Below, piece after piece: positions 1 through 7,336 of a DNA stretch of 32,333 bases. The stretch spans positions 1 to 32,333 of the forward strand of contig JAECQP010000037.1 in NCBI GenBank assembly GCA_015999745.1, read 5' to 3'. The stretch comes from Sphingobacteriia bacterium. GTDB taxonomy: Bacteria; Bacteroidota; Bacteroidia; Chitinophagales; Chitinophagaceae. Position 1 is the first letter of the stretch. The number at the start of each line of letters is the position of its first letter. Made by a program: the position numbers and the translations under genes. A model generated the notes under the pieces. It worked only from the letters and a program-made list of their open reading frames with translations. It searched no databases and had not been told where the DNA came from.

Positions 1-624
1 CCGGACACTTTACAGTACAGCAATGCAGCAGCAGAACCGGTATTGGCCGGTTCTTTGGTTGATGCTTTCATGGACGGGAAAAGAGCTTCTTCCTATGCGG
101 CAGCCATCCATGTGAAGCAACCTGCTGCCGGAAAGAAAAAAGTATTTGCCGGACTTGGTAATGTGGGACATATGTTCATTACCCTGATCAAGTTCAACAA
201 AGACCGCAGTTCGGTAACCAGAACTTTTGGCTTTTATCCCGAAAAAGGATTGCTGATTCCGGTCAATCCCATTTTCCCGAATTCACCCGCTATTCTCAAA
301 AATGACCAACAACGCAGTTGGGACGAAATGGTAGGTCGGTTTGTTTCGCAAAGAGACTTTACCCGCATCCTGGAATTTATTGATAAAAATTCAAATACGT
401 CCTACCATCTGAACAGGTTTAACTGTTCTGATTTTGCCCTGGCCATTGGTGATCTCGCCAATATCAATATCCTGGAAACAACCGGCAAATGGCCGCTGGG
501 TAAGGGAAACAATCCGGGCAGCGCAGGTCAGAGCATCCTGGCCGGCAAATTTTACAACAAAGAGACCAGCTCTAAAGCAGGTTTATTTGCCTGCACCAAC
601 AACCTGTTTGCCACCGGTAAATAA
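1..624 (+). CDS. 3' part of protein with permuted papain-like (NlpC/P60- or LRAT-like) domain
   Basis: The frame is open from base 1 to the TAA at 622-624, so the true start lies upstream; a TTG at base 43 is the first start-like codon but no promoter precedes it. The visible 207 residues contain a GHMF motif, a GFYP motif, and further on an NCSDFA motif, then a GNNPGSAGQ stretch. A conserved His in a 'GH' motif preceding a conserved Cys in 'NC.DF' is the order seen in circularly permuted papain-fold hydrolases, so a cysteine amidase or peptidase role is possible. Exact family, substrate and localisation are not visible because the N-terminus is missing. A perfect 15-bp hairpin follows the stop by 27 bases, so this is the last gene of its unit. 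The fold assignment is inference from motif order. Confidence 0.55.
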   Translation, partial: PDTLQYSNAAAEPVLAGSLVDAFMDGKRASSYAAAIHVKQPAAGKKKVFAGLGNVGHMFITLIKFNKDRSSVTRTFGFYPEKGLLIPVNPIFPNSPAILKNDQQRSWDEMVGRFVSQRDFTRILEFIDKNSNTSYHLNRFNCSDFALAIGDLANINILETTGKWPLGKGNNPGSAGQSILAGKFYNKETSSKAGLFACTNNLFATGK

Positions 625-651
625 GGGCTGCTGATCCGGCGATTCACCGAT

Positions 652-685
652 TAAGAGCAGAAAATTCAATAATTTTCTGCTCTTA
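652..685 (+). terminator. 15-bp perfect hairpin after the first gene
   Basis: The arms 652-666 and 671-685 are perfect reverse complements around a CAAT loop. There is no T-run after it, but the arm ends are AT-rich. It separates the first gene from the acyl-CoA dehydrogenase promoter. Confidence 0.7.
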
Positions 686-694
686 CAGAACAAC

Positions 695-708
695 CTAACG
701 ATCGTTAG
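695..708. promoter_or_regulatory. 14-bp perfect palindrome, candidate TetR-type operator
   Basis: The sequence CTAACGATCGTTAG is a perfect palindrome lying immediately upstream of the -7 element at 711-718, in the region expected to separate -33 and -7. A bound dimer there would block RNA polymerase. Perfect short palindromes with an AACG/CGTT core are typical of TetR-family repressors, which often control acyl-CoA dehydrogenase genes. No regulator gene is visible in the window, so the regulator type is inference. Confidence 0.5.
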
Positions 709-710
709 CT

Positions 711-718
711 TAAATTTG
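711..718 (+). promoter_or_regulatory. Bacteroidota -7 element (TAAATTTG) of acyl-CoA dehydrogenase
   Basis: Exact match to TAnnTTTG. It overlaps the TTG at 716 that would otherwise be the longest start, so that TTG cannot be the initiation codon of this transcript. The ATG at 737 lies 19 bases beyond the box. No clear -33 TTTG is present. Confidence 0.6.
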
Positions 719-736
719 GCTCACAAAATTAAACAC

Positions 737-1891
737 ATGAATTTCCAGTTTACAGAAGAGCATTTAATGATTCAAAAGGCAGCAAGAGATTTTGCTAAAA
801 ATGAATGTTTACCAGGCGTGATTGACCGTGATGAAAACCAGCGTTTCCCGCGTGAACAAGTTACCAAACTTGCTGAATTAGGCTTCATGGGTATGATGGT
901 TGCTCCGGAATTTGGCGGTGCAGGAATGGATGCGATCAGTTATGTACTGGCCATGGAGGAAGTGAGTAAAGTGGACGCAAGTACCAGTGTGAGCATGAGT
1001 GTGAACAATAGCCTGGTATGCTGGGGACTGGAAACATTTGGCAATGAAGCACAAAAAAGAAAATACCTCACACCGCTGGCCCAGGGCCGGAAAGACGGGG
1101 AATTATATATTGGTGCATTCTTACTGAGCGAACCGGAAGCAGGAAGTGATGCTACCAGTCAGCAAACCACGGCCGAAGACAAAGGCGAGCATTACCTGAT
1201 CAACGGAACCAAAAACTGGATTACCAATGGTTCTACTGCATCGGTTTACCTGGTGATTGCCCAAACCGACCCTTCTAAAGGAAGCAAGGGGATCAACGCA
1301 TTTATTGTAGAAAAAAACAGTCCGGGTGTTACCGTGGGCGCCAAGGAAAATAAATTAGGGATTCGTGGAAGTGACACCCATTCCATCTTATTCAACGATG
1401 TAAAGGTTCCGAAAGAAAACAGAATCGGCGAAGACGGTTTTGGATTTAAATTTGCCATGAAAACACTGGCCGGAGGCCGCATCGGTATTGCATCCCAGGC
1501 CCTGGGTATTGCCAGTGGCGCATATGAGCTGGCCCTGGCTTATAGTAAACAGCGTAAGGCTTTTGGTAAAGAGATCATGCACCATCAGGCGATTCAGTTT
1601 AAACTGGCGGATATGGCTACCAGGATTGAAGCCGCCCGTTTATTATGTTTGAAGGCAGCATGGGAAAAAGACAATGGCCACGATTATACACTCAGCTCTT
1701 CCATGGCCAAGGTATTTGCCAGTGAAACCGCTATGTGGGTTGCTACAGAAGCAGTTCAGATTCACGGTGGATATGGCTTTGTAAAAGAATACCATGTGGA
1801 ACGCCTGATGCGTGATGCCAAGATCACACAGATCTACGAAGGTACCAGCGAGGTTCAGCGCATTGTAATCAGCAGAAGCATCTTAAAATAA
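737..1891 (+). CDS. Acyl-CoA dehydrogenase (short-chain/butyryl-CoA type)
   Basis: FAD-dependent enzyme making the trans-2-enoyl-CoA from a saturated acyl-CoA and passing electrons to electron-transfer flavoprotein, in fatty-acid or branched-chain degradation. The 384-residue length is that of the family. The N-terminal helical domain runs to about residue 120; the LSEPEAGSDA motif lies in the beta domain; the C-terminal domain carries QIHGGYG and the IYEGTSE motif, whose Glu368 is the position of the catalytic base in short- and medium-chain members (isovaleryl- and long-chain enzymes place it elsewhere). The start at 737 is preferred over TTG 716 because the latter is inside the -7 box. The stop overlaps the next ATG by one base (TAATG), indicating translational coupling. 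The palindrome at 695-708 suggests repression by an acyl-CoA- or fatty-acid-responsive regulator. Exact chain-length preference cannot be read from the sequence. Confidence 0.92.
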   Translation: MNFQFTEEHLMIQKAARDFAKNECLPGVIDRDENQRFPREQVTKLAELGFMGMMVAPEFGGAGMDAISYVLAMEEVSKVDASTSVSMSVNNSLVCWGLETFGNEAQKRKYLTPLAQGRKDGELYIGAFLLSEPEAGSDATSQQTTAEDKGEHYLINGTKNWITNGSTASVYLVIAQTDPSKGSKGINAFIVEKNSPGVTVGAKENKLGIRGSDTHSILFNDVKVPKENRIGEDGFGFKFAMKTLAGGRIGIASQALGIASGAYELALAYSKQRKAFGKEIMHHQAIQFKLADMATRIEAARLLCLKAAWEKDNGHDYTLSSSMAKVFASETAMWVATEAVQIHGGYGFVKEYHVERLMRDAKITQIYEGTSEVQRIVISRSILK

Positions 1892-3081
1892 TGATGCGGC
1901 AATCTGGTATTGCGGGATGGCTGTTGGTGGTTTACCTCTTTGCCGGTATCCCACGCAGCAAGGCCAATGATACCCTGATGGCCACTCAATTATTGCATCG
2001 GATCGCTGCTTTGCAGCCAAAGGAAGACGGCGTTTTCCCCAAAGGATTATTCCCCTCCTTCAGAACCTATGCCCTGAACAAACACCGGCAGAAAGCCGAT
2101 ATCAATGTATTCTTTACAGGATTGATTACTCTCACATTGAAAAACCTCCGGAAGGATCTCACGCCTTACCAGCAAAGGGTCGCCGATGGTATTATGGCAG
2201 CGGCCAATGCCTCCGCCGCGAAGTTTAAAAACAGGAAGGGGAGAGAGACCTATAATTTCTGGCCTACAGATACGCCCAGGATTTTTCCGAATTCGGGCTG
2301 GATGAACTGGTTCGATAAACAACAGGCATTGCCGGATGACCTGGATGATACGGTGATCATGTTGCTTGCATTGAATGTGGATGACTCCATTGCAACAGAA
2401 GTGCATACACTGATGCAGCAGTTTGCCAATAACGGTCAAAAACAGGTCAATAACACTTTTAAAACGTACAGAAATATCGGCGCTTATTCCACCTGGTTCG
2501 GGAAAAAAATGCCGGTTGATTTTGATGTTTCGGTACTCTCTAATGTGCTGTACTTTGTACAGTCGTATGGCATGCAATGGACTGCAGCTGATACTGCTTC
2601 ACTTCAGTTGATCGAAAAAGTGATCGGAGAGAAGAAGCACCTTACTGATGCTCCCTATGTTTCCCCGCATTATAGTTCTCCTGCAATTATCCTGTATCAT
2701 TTCAGCAGACTGATGCAATTAAAGCCCATTGTTGGGCTGGAAGTGAACAAAGAAAAGCTGATTGCTGATGCAAAGGGCTTGCTGAAAAAACCGCTTCCTT
2801 TTATGGAACAGGTTCTGTTACAGACAGCCCTCCTGCGTTGGGGCGTTCAGCCGGATACCATTCAGGTGAATAATAACCGCAGCCTGGAAGAGCTGGTGGA
2901 GGATGAGTCCTTTTCCTTCTTCATTGCCAATATGGCTTCCATGCTGCCGGACGGACTTAAAAAAACTGCCGGTGCTGCGGGGGTGGGGAAATTTTATTAT
3001 TTCTGCCCGGCCTTCAACAACCTGCTGCTGCTGGAGAACCTTGTGTGGCATAGGAGACAGTCTGTATCTTTGCAACCATAA
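1891..3081 (+). CDS. Exported alpha/alpha-toroid-like protein with DLDD motif, function unknown
   Basis: 396 residues. An N-terminal hydrophobic segment (about residues 7-20) followed by a short polar stretch looks like a signal peptide, so the product is probably periplasmic. Residues 147-154 read LPDDLDDT followed by a hydrophobic helix; in squalene-hopene cyclases the catalytic DXDD motif sits in the nearly identical context LPD.DDTA. Later segments (around 208-223 and the last 30 residues) look like further helix pairs with conserved Asn, compatible with a repeated alpha/alpha toroid. However the protein is much shorter than squalene cyclases, has no QW repeats and appears exported, so cyclase activity is not claimed. 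It is translationally coupled to the acyl-CoA dehydrogenase (shared A at 1891) and followed after 9 bases by yggS. Alternative: a non-enzymatic toroid protein. Confidence 0.6.
   Translation: MMRQSGIAGWLLVVYLFAGIPRSKANDTLMATQLLHRIAALQPKEDGVFPKGLFPSFRTYALNKHRQKADINVFFTGLITLTLKNLRKDLTPYQQRVADGIMAAANASAAKFKNRKGRETYNFWPTDTPRIFPNSGWMNWFDKQQALPDDLDDTVIMLLALNVDDSIATEVHTLMQQFANNGQKQVNNTFKTYRNIGAYSTWFGKKMPVDFDVSVLSNVLYFVQSYGMQWTAADTASLQLIEKVIGEKKHLTDAPYVSPHYSSPAIILYHFSRLMQLKPIVGLEVNKEKLIADAKGLLKKPLPFMEQVLLQTALLRWGVQPDTIQVNNNRSLEELVEDESFSFFIANMASMLPDGLKKTAGAAGVGKFYYFCPAFNNLLLLENLVWHRRQSVSLQP
3065..3072 (+). promoter_or_regulatory. -7 element (TATCTTTG) for yggS inside the upstream gene
   Basis: Exact TAnnTTTG match 18 bases before the yggS ATG, with a TTG at 3041-3043 that could act as -33 (spacer 21). 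It lies in the last codons of the preceding gene, so yggS can probably be transcribed separately from the acyl-CoA dehydrogenase unit. Confidence 0.5.
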
Positions 3082-3090
3082 TTCATCCAG

Positions 3091-3768
3091 ATGCCTGTAA
3101 ATATAGCCGCCTGCCAATCCATCCTTTCAGAACTCAATTCCAAAAATGTAACACTGGTTGCAGTCAGCAAAACCAAACCTGCAGAAGATATTACGGCCAT
3201 GTACGCGTTGGGGCAAAGAGATTTTGGAGAGAATTATGTTCAGGAACTGGCAGAGAAGCAGGCGATACTTCCACACGATATTCGCTGGCATTTTATTGGC
3301 CACCTTCAAAGCAATAAGGTTAAATATATTGCTCCCTTTGTTCACCTGATACATGGGGTTGACAGCGCTAAACTCTTACAGGAAATCAATAAGCAGGCTT
3401 TGAAAAACAACCGTGTGATTGATTGCCTGCTGCAGGTGCATATTGCACAGGAGGAAACCAAATTCGGGCTCAATGAAATGGAATTAAATGCCATCAAAGC
3501 GCAATTACCCGGGTTACCCAATGTTCGTGTTTGCGGATTAATGGGAATGGCTTCTCTTACAGACAACCGGGAGAAAATAAAAGCCGAATTCCTAGCACTG
3601 AAAAAAATATTCGATGCGTTTAACCAATGGCCGGTTACCATTCGTTCGGCAAACACCATTTTGTCGATGGGTATGAGCGGCGATTACCAGCTCGCTATTG
3701 CATGCGGAAGCAATATGGTAAGAATCGGCAGCTTATTATTTGGCACAAGAAATTACGGCGCTGTTTAA
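3091..3768 (+). CDS. yggS: YggS family pyridoxal phosphate homeostasis protein
   Basis: Cytosolic PLP-binding TIM-barrel protein (PLPBP/YggS/PROSC family) with no known catalytic activity; it buffers PLP and affects amino-acid and vitamin B6 balance. The N-terminal VAVSKTKP motif carries the PLP lysine (Lys27). FGENYVQE, then WHFIGHLQSNK, and the C-terminal SMGMSGD...A...G...VRIGSLLFG motifs are all present. 225 residues is full family length. It follows the toroid protein by 9 bases and has its own -7 element within that gene's end. The next gene begins 63 bases later behind a separate promoter. Confidence 0.95.
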   Translation: MPVNIAACQSILSELNSKNVTLVAVSKTKPAEDITAMYALGQRDFGENYVQELAEKQAILPHDIRWHFIGHLQSNKVKYIAPFVHLIHGVDSAKLLQEINKQALKNNRVIDCLLQVHIAQEETKFGLNEMELNAIKAQLPGLPNVRVCGLMGMASLTDNREKIKAEFLALKKIFDAFNQWPVTIRSANTILSMGMSGDYQLAIACGSNMVRIGSLLFGTRNYGAV

Positions 3769-3810
3769 TATTTTGTGCGCATAATCATATTTATGTCCTT
3801 AATTTCGCAC

Positions 3811-3818
3811 TAATTTTG
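3811..3818 (+). promoter_or_regulatory. -7 element (TAATTTTG) of the copper-type locus
   Basis: Exact TAnnTTTG match 13 bases before the TTG start at 3832. An in-frame TGA at 3817-3819 lies inside the box, so no start upstream of 3832 is possible in this frame. The -33 region has only a TTTA-like match. This is the likely promoter of the three-gene unit. Confidence 0.55.
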
Positions 3819-3831
3819 ATTTAAGATCAGC

Positions 3832-4233
3832 TTGAAGATTCATTTGAAACTATTTACTTCTATACTTGCACTGTTCCTGATTACCTCGCAAACTTTTGCG
3901 CCTTATATCATGGCTGGTTTATTCTACAGCAACCAGAACAATATCAGTTCCCGGTTCTGTATCAATAAAGCCAAACCGGCACTAAAGTGTAATGGTAAAT
4001 GTTACCTGAGTAAAAAACTGAAACAGGTGAACCCGGCGGAAAACACCAACAACGATAACCAGGAATCCGCTAACCTCCGCATTAAAACCGATCCGTTTAT
4101 TATAATGAGCATACAGGTAAGCAGATGGCCTGTGGCAACGCTATCTGTTCCGTTTGTTCTATTTGCACAGCAGCACTATGCAAACAACTATGCTGCTGAT
4201 ATATTCCATCCTCCCTGCAGCACTACTGCATAA
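3832..4233 (+). CDS. Small exported Cys-motif protein (CxNK...CNGKC), putative metal-binding
   Basis: 133 residues from a TTG start: the only start that keeps the hydrophobic segment at residues 5-20, and it is bounded upstream by a stop and a -7 element. After the signal/anchor comes RFCINKAKPALKCNGKCYL-like sequence with Cys43, Cys53 and Cys57, a Lys-rich stretch, a second moderately hydrophobic region (about 100-112) and a C-terminal FHPPC with Cys129. I recognise similar small proteins next to TonB receptor genes in Bacteroidota, but know no established function. The Cys spacing suggests soft-metal (copper) binding or a disulfide-stabilised partner protein in the periplasm. It is followed by 139 bases and then the lipoprotein and receptor genes. 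Function is inferred from Cys pattern and context only. Confidence 0.6.
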   Translation: MKIHLKLFTSILALFLITSQTFAPYIMAGLFYSNQNNISSRFCINKAKPALKCNGKCYLSKKLKQVNPAENTNNDNQESANLRIKTDPFIIMSIQVSRWPVATLSVPFVLFAQQHYANNYAADIFHPPCSTTA

Positions 4234-4372
4234 TTTCCCCTGTTCGGGGGTCATCTTCTCCTTATTTCTTATTAAGCAGTCTGACAGTTATTTGTCGGCT
4301 ACATTTCTGTGTCTTGCAGCAATCAGGTATATCTGTTGCCTGACACAGCAAATACTCAATCTATTATATACA

Positions 4373-5194
4373 ATGAAACGTTTTATGAAACATCCCTTAG
4401 GCATTATAGCCCTTTTATCTGTTGTTTTGATTACATCCTGTTCCAAGGACAGTGCTGAACCTGATCCTTCTATGGGGTACATTCAACTGGCTTCCGGTTT
4501 TGCTGCAGGCACTTCCACCCATGTGGAAGTATATGCTACGGACAGTGCATTTACCGGCTACAACAAACTCTATATTTTACTGAAAGACTCGGTCACCGGT
4601 AAACCGGTAGACAATGCGGCTGTATTGCTGAACCCAATGATGGCTATGATGAGTATGAGTCATTCATCACCCAAAGAAAACCCGGTATCCAATATTGCCG
4701 TAAACCATTTCTTTCCCTGCAGCGTAAGTTTCATTATGCCTTCCACCGCAGGAACATGGACATTAGGGGTACAGATACAGAACCTGGAAAATGGTAAATC
4801 CGGTACAGCCAGTTTTACGATCAATGTGAAAGATCCTTTTTACGCAAAAATGTTTTCTTTTAAATCGCTGGCCGACAACAGCACTACTTATTTTGTAGGT
4901 TATGCGGAACCTTCCAAACCAATTGTAGGGATCAATGATCTGGAACTGGTGATTTATAAGAAAGAATCCATGATGCTTTTTCCCGCAGACAGCAGTTTAT
5001 CTGTTATGGTAACACCCGAGATGCCTACCATGAATCACGGTTCTCCCAACAATGTGGATCCCGTTCATGTCATCAACGGACATTACAAAGGGAAAGTCAA
5101 TTTTACCATGACCGGTTTATGGAGACTGAATCTGAAACTGAAATCCGGTACAACGGTTGTGGATTCCACCCATTATATAGACCTGACATTCTGA
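4373..5194 (+). CDS. Lipoprotein with two YtkA-like Met/His-rich domains, putative copper-binding
   Basis: 273 residues beginning MKRFMKH; the frame is open upstream to 4154 but that part overlaps the previous gene and lacks a signal. Residues 9-23 form a lipoprotein signal ending ITSC, with Cys23 the lipidated residue. Two similar halves follow. The first (about 45-152) contains a Met/His cluster at 89-97 (five Met and one His) and then FIMPSTAGTWTL; the second (about 160-273) contains TPEMPTMNHGS (Met217, Met220, His222) and then FTMTGLWRLNL. The pattern MP.M.H...G.Y...V.F.M.G.W.L is that of YtkA-like domains. Met/His clusters are typical Cu(I) sites. The stop is 4 bases before the OprC-like receptor ATG, so the two are tightly coupled. 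The likely role is capturing copper at or near the outer membrane and passing it to or from the receptor (inference). Confidence 0.7.
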   Translation: MKRFMKHPLGIIALLSVVLITSCSKDSAEPDPSMGYIQLASGFAAGTSTHVEVYATDSAFTGYNKLYILLKDSVTGKPVDNAAVLLNPMMAMMSMSHSSPKENPVSNIAVNHFFPCSVSFIMPSTAGTWTLGVQIQNLENGKSGTASFTINVKDPFYAKMFSFKSLADNSTTYFVGYAEPSKPIVGINDLELVIYKKESMMLFPADSSLSVMVTPEMPTMNHGSPNNVDPVHVINGHYKGKVNFTMTGLWRLNLKLKSGTTVVDSTHYIDLTF

Positions 5195-5198
5195 TTGT

Positions 5199-7220
5199 AT
5201 GAAACAACTCATCTTCATGGCGGCACTGGTACACCTGTTGGTACCGGGGCATGCACAGGCAAAACACATAACAGGTAAGACAACTGATTCCATTCCGGTA
5301 GTACAACTGGAGGAAGTAAAAGTATACGGACTTGCCAAAAATACCAACCAGCAATTGCTGCATTACTATACGGCCAACCAGGCCGCCACTACGGAGGATA
5401 TCCTGGCGAGATTACCCGAATTGAATATGATCCGCAGAAGCAGCTATGGAATGGAACCCGTTATCAGGACCTACAGCAGCGGACAATCGGGTCTATTAAT
5501 CGATGGGATGCGGATACACGGCGCCTGTACCGATAAAATGGATCCTGCCTCCATTTATGTAGAACCGCAAAACCTGCAATCGGTACAGATACAGACTGGT
5601 CACGGATTTCAATCGGGTTCCGTCATTGGCGGATCAGTTGACCTGAAACTGGCGGAAGCTGTATTCAATGATTCCGGAAAATGGTCCGGCTCTGTCAGCA
5701 GCGGTTATCAATCCGCAGCCAATGCCTGGTACGAAACAGGCAAGCTGAACTATTCGGGTAACCGCCTGGCCGTAATGACCAATATTTCCTGGCGCAAAGC
5801 GGGTAACTACAGAAGCGGAGGAGGTGCTGTGATTCCCTATTCTCAATACGGGAAGCTGAACTATGGCGTAACGGCATTGTATAAGCTCAATCCTAACTGG
5901 ACGGCTAAAGCTGATTTATTGCTGGATGATGGATGGAATATCGGCTATCCTGCATTACCGATGGATGTAGGCTATGCAGGAGCGAGAATTGCCGCTTTGA
6001 GTTTACGGAATGAATCCGGAAGGGGCAGGTGGCAGCAAACCGAATTGAAAATCTACGCCAACGCAATCCGCCATTTTATGGATGATGCGCATAGACTCAA
6101 TGTACCGATGCATATGGATATGCCGGGAGAGAGTCGTACATATGGCGGATATGCTTCTTCCAGGCTGGTGATCAATTCCAACACTCAACTGGACCTGAAA
6201 GCGGATTTGTCTTCCACTTTTTTAAAAGCTTCCATGACCATGTACCAGCAGGGACAGTCTCCTATGTATATGCTTACCTGGCCAGACAATAATACCCTGC
6301 AAACCGGTCTGGGAGCTGTTTTCAGCAAAAGGATCAACAGTGCATCCGTGTTAATGCTCAGTGCAAGAGCGGATCTGTTCAGCAAGGTACTGACTACGCA
6401 AACGGCAAAGGATCAGTTGTCTGTACTGAACAAACCTGTGAATAATGTCAACCGGTTTCTCAAAAATATATCTCTTGAATACAGTTACCGGTTCAATGAC
6501 CGGGTTAAGCTGAAAACCGTGCTGAGCTATTCGGAAAGAATGCCTACTTCCAGCGAACTGTATGGTTTCTACTTATTCAATGCATTTGACGGATATGATT
6601 ATATCGGCAATACATTGCTGATTCCGGAAAATGCCTGGAAGGCCGAAGCCAATATCAGCGGGAAGTCGGGTATTTTCCAGTATGGCCTTACCGGTTATGT
6701 ATCCAGGATCAACAATTACATTATGGGAATCTATCAGCCCGGGCTCAGCACCATGACCATTGGCGCCAACGGCGTAAAGCAACACAGCAATCTTCCTTAT
6801 GCTATGATTGCCGGTGCTGAAGCCAGCCTGATTGTTCAACCGGATCATGCACTCTGGCTGATCAATACCACAAGGTACAGTTATGGAGAAGATCATGCGC
6901 ACAACGCATTGCCGATGATTCCACCGGTAAAAAATACGAGTTCACTCCGGAAAATGATTGGCCCCTGTGCTGTTCAGGCCGAGCTGGAGCTGGCCACTGC
7001 ACAAAACAGGGTCAACAGTAAGGCCATGGAACGGACAACTGCCGCCTATGCCATTGCACACCTGAGACTGATGTACAGCGGAGCCCTTGCAGGCAATTCC
7101 TTCAGGATAGATGGAGGCGTGGAAAACCTGTTTGATCAGGCTTACAGGGAACACCTCGACTGGGGCGGAATTCACAGGCCGGGAAGAAATATTTATTTAC
7201 AGTTTACGTTTCAGTTTTAA
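5199..7220 (+). CDS. TonB-dependent receptor, OprC/NosA-like (copper)
   Basis: 673-residue outer-membrane beta-barrel with a short N-terminus: signal peptide (1-21), a LEEVKV TonB-box-like segment near residue 37, plug domain (about 55-150) and barrel ending in an aromatic YLQFTFQF. The plug contains HGACTDKMDP with Cys110 and Met114; CxxxM is the copper-binding motif described for Pseudomonas OprC, and the surrounding YVEP.NL is also OprC/NosA-like. Further Met/His groups in predicted barrel loops (Met304-Met308 MHMDM, Met346/348, Met356/358) fit soft-metal traffic. There is no carboxypeptidase-like N-terminal domain and no SusD partner, so it is not a polysaccharide system. It is coupled to the lipoprotein gene 4 bases upstream and followed by a terminator. 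Copper as substrate is inference from motif and neighbours. Confidence 0.85.
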   Translation: MKQLIFMAALVHLLVPGHAQAKHITGKTTDSIPVVQLEEVKVYGLAKNTNQQLLHYYTANQAATTEDILARLPELNMIRRSSYGMEPVIRTYSSGQSGLLIDGMRIHGACTDKMDPASIYVEPQNLQSVQIQTGHGFQSGSVIGGSVDLKLAEAVFNDSGKWSGSVSSGYQSAANAWYETGKLNYSGNRLAVMTNISWRKAGNYRSGGGAVIPYSQYGKLNYGVTALYKLNPNWTAKADLLLDDGWNIGYPALPMDVGYAGARIAALSLRNESGRGRWQQTELKIYANAIRHFMDDAHRLNVPMHMDMPGESRTYGGYASSRLVINSNTQLDLKADLSSTFLKASMTMYQQGQSPMYMLTWPDNNTLQTGLGAVFSKRINSASVLMLSARADLFSKVLTTQTAKDQLSVLNKPVNNVNRFLKNISLEYSYRFNDRVKLKTVLSYSERMPTSSELYGFYLFNAFDGYDYIGNTLLIPENAWKAEANISGKSGIFQYGLTGYVSRINNYIMGIYQPGLSTMTIGANGVKQHSNLPYAMIAGAEASLIVQPDHALWLINTTRYSYGEDHAHNALPMIPPVKNTSSLRKMIGPCAVQAELELATAQNRVNSKAMERTTAAYAIAHLRLMYSGALAGNSFRIDGGVENLFDQAYREHLDWGGIHRPGRNIYLQFTFQF

Positions 7221-7255
7221 GAACGGATTACTCATAACATATCTTGCTGATAAAT

Positions 7256-7289
7256 AACAGAGGCTGCCCCTTTTGAGACAGCCTCTGTT
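7256..7289. terminator. Bidirectional terminator between receptor and S9 peptidase genes
   Basis: An 11-bp stem (7256-7266 AACAGAGGCTG with 7279-7289) around a 12-base loop, between convergent genes. T-rich sequence follows on the plus strand. Confidence 0.75.
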
Positions 7290-7336
7290 TATTTGAATCC
7301 TGTATTGCTCCTTCAGCAGGATCAGTTGAGCATTCT

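Noticed and set aside
434..634. Alternative-frame ORF inside the first gene
   Set aside because: Fully inside the better supported frame with the His/Cys motifs.
2047..2577. 176-codon minus-strand ORF opposite the toroid protein gene
   Set aside because: Sequence shows no domain or signal, and the plus-strand gene is fully supported by coupling and motifs.
4154..4372. Upstream extension of the lipoprotein frame
   Set aside because: It overlaps the Cys-motif gene and would bury the lipoprotein signal; the ATG at 4373 gives a clean lipobox.
4234..4372. Possible riboswitch or small RNA in the 139-base gap before the lipoprotein
   Set aside because: Only short 4-5 bp stems are visible and no conserved motif was recognised.
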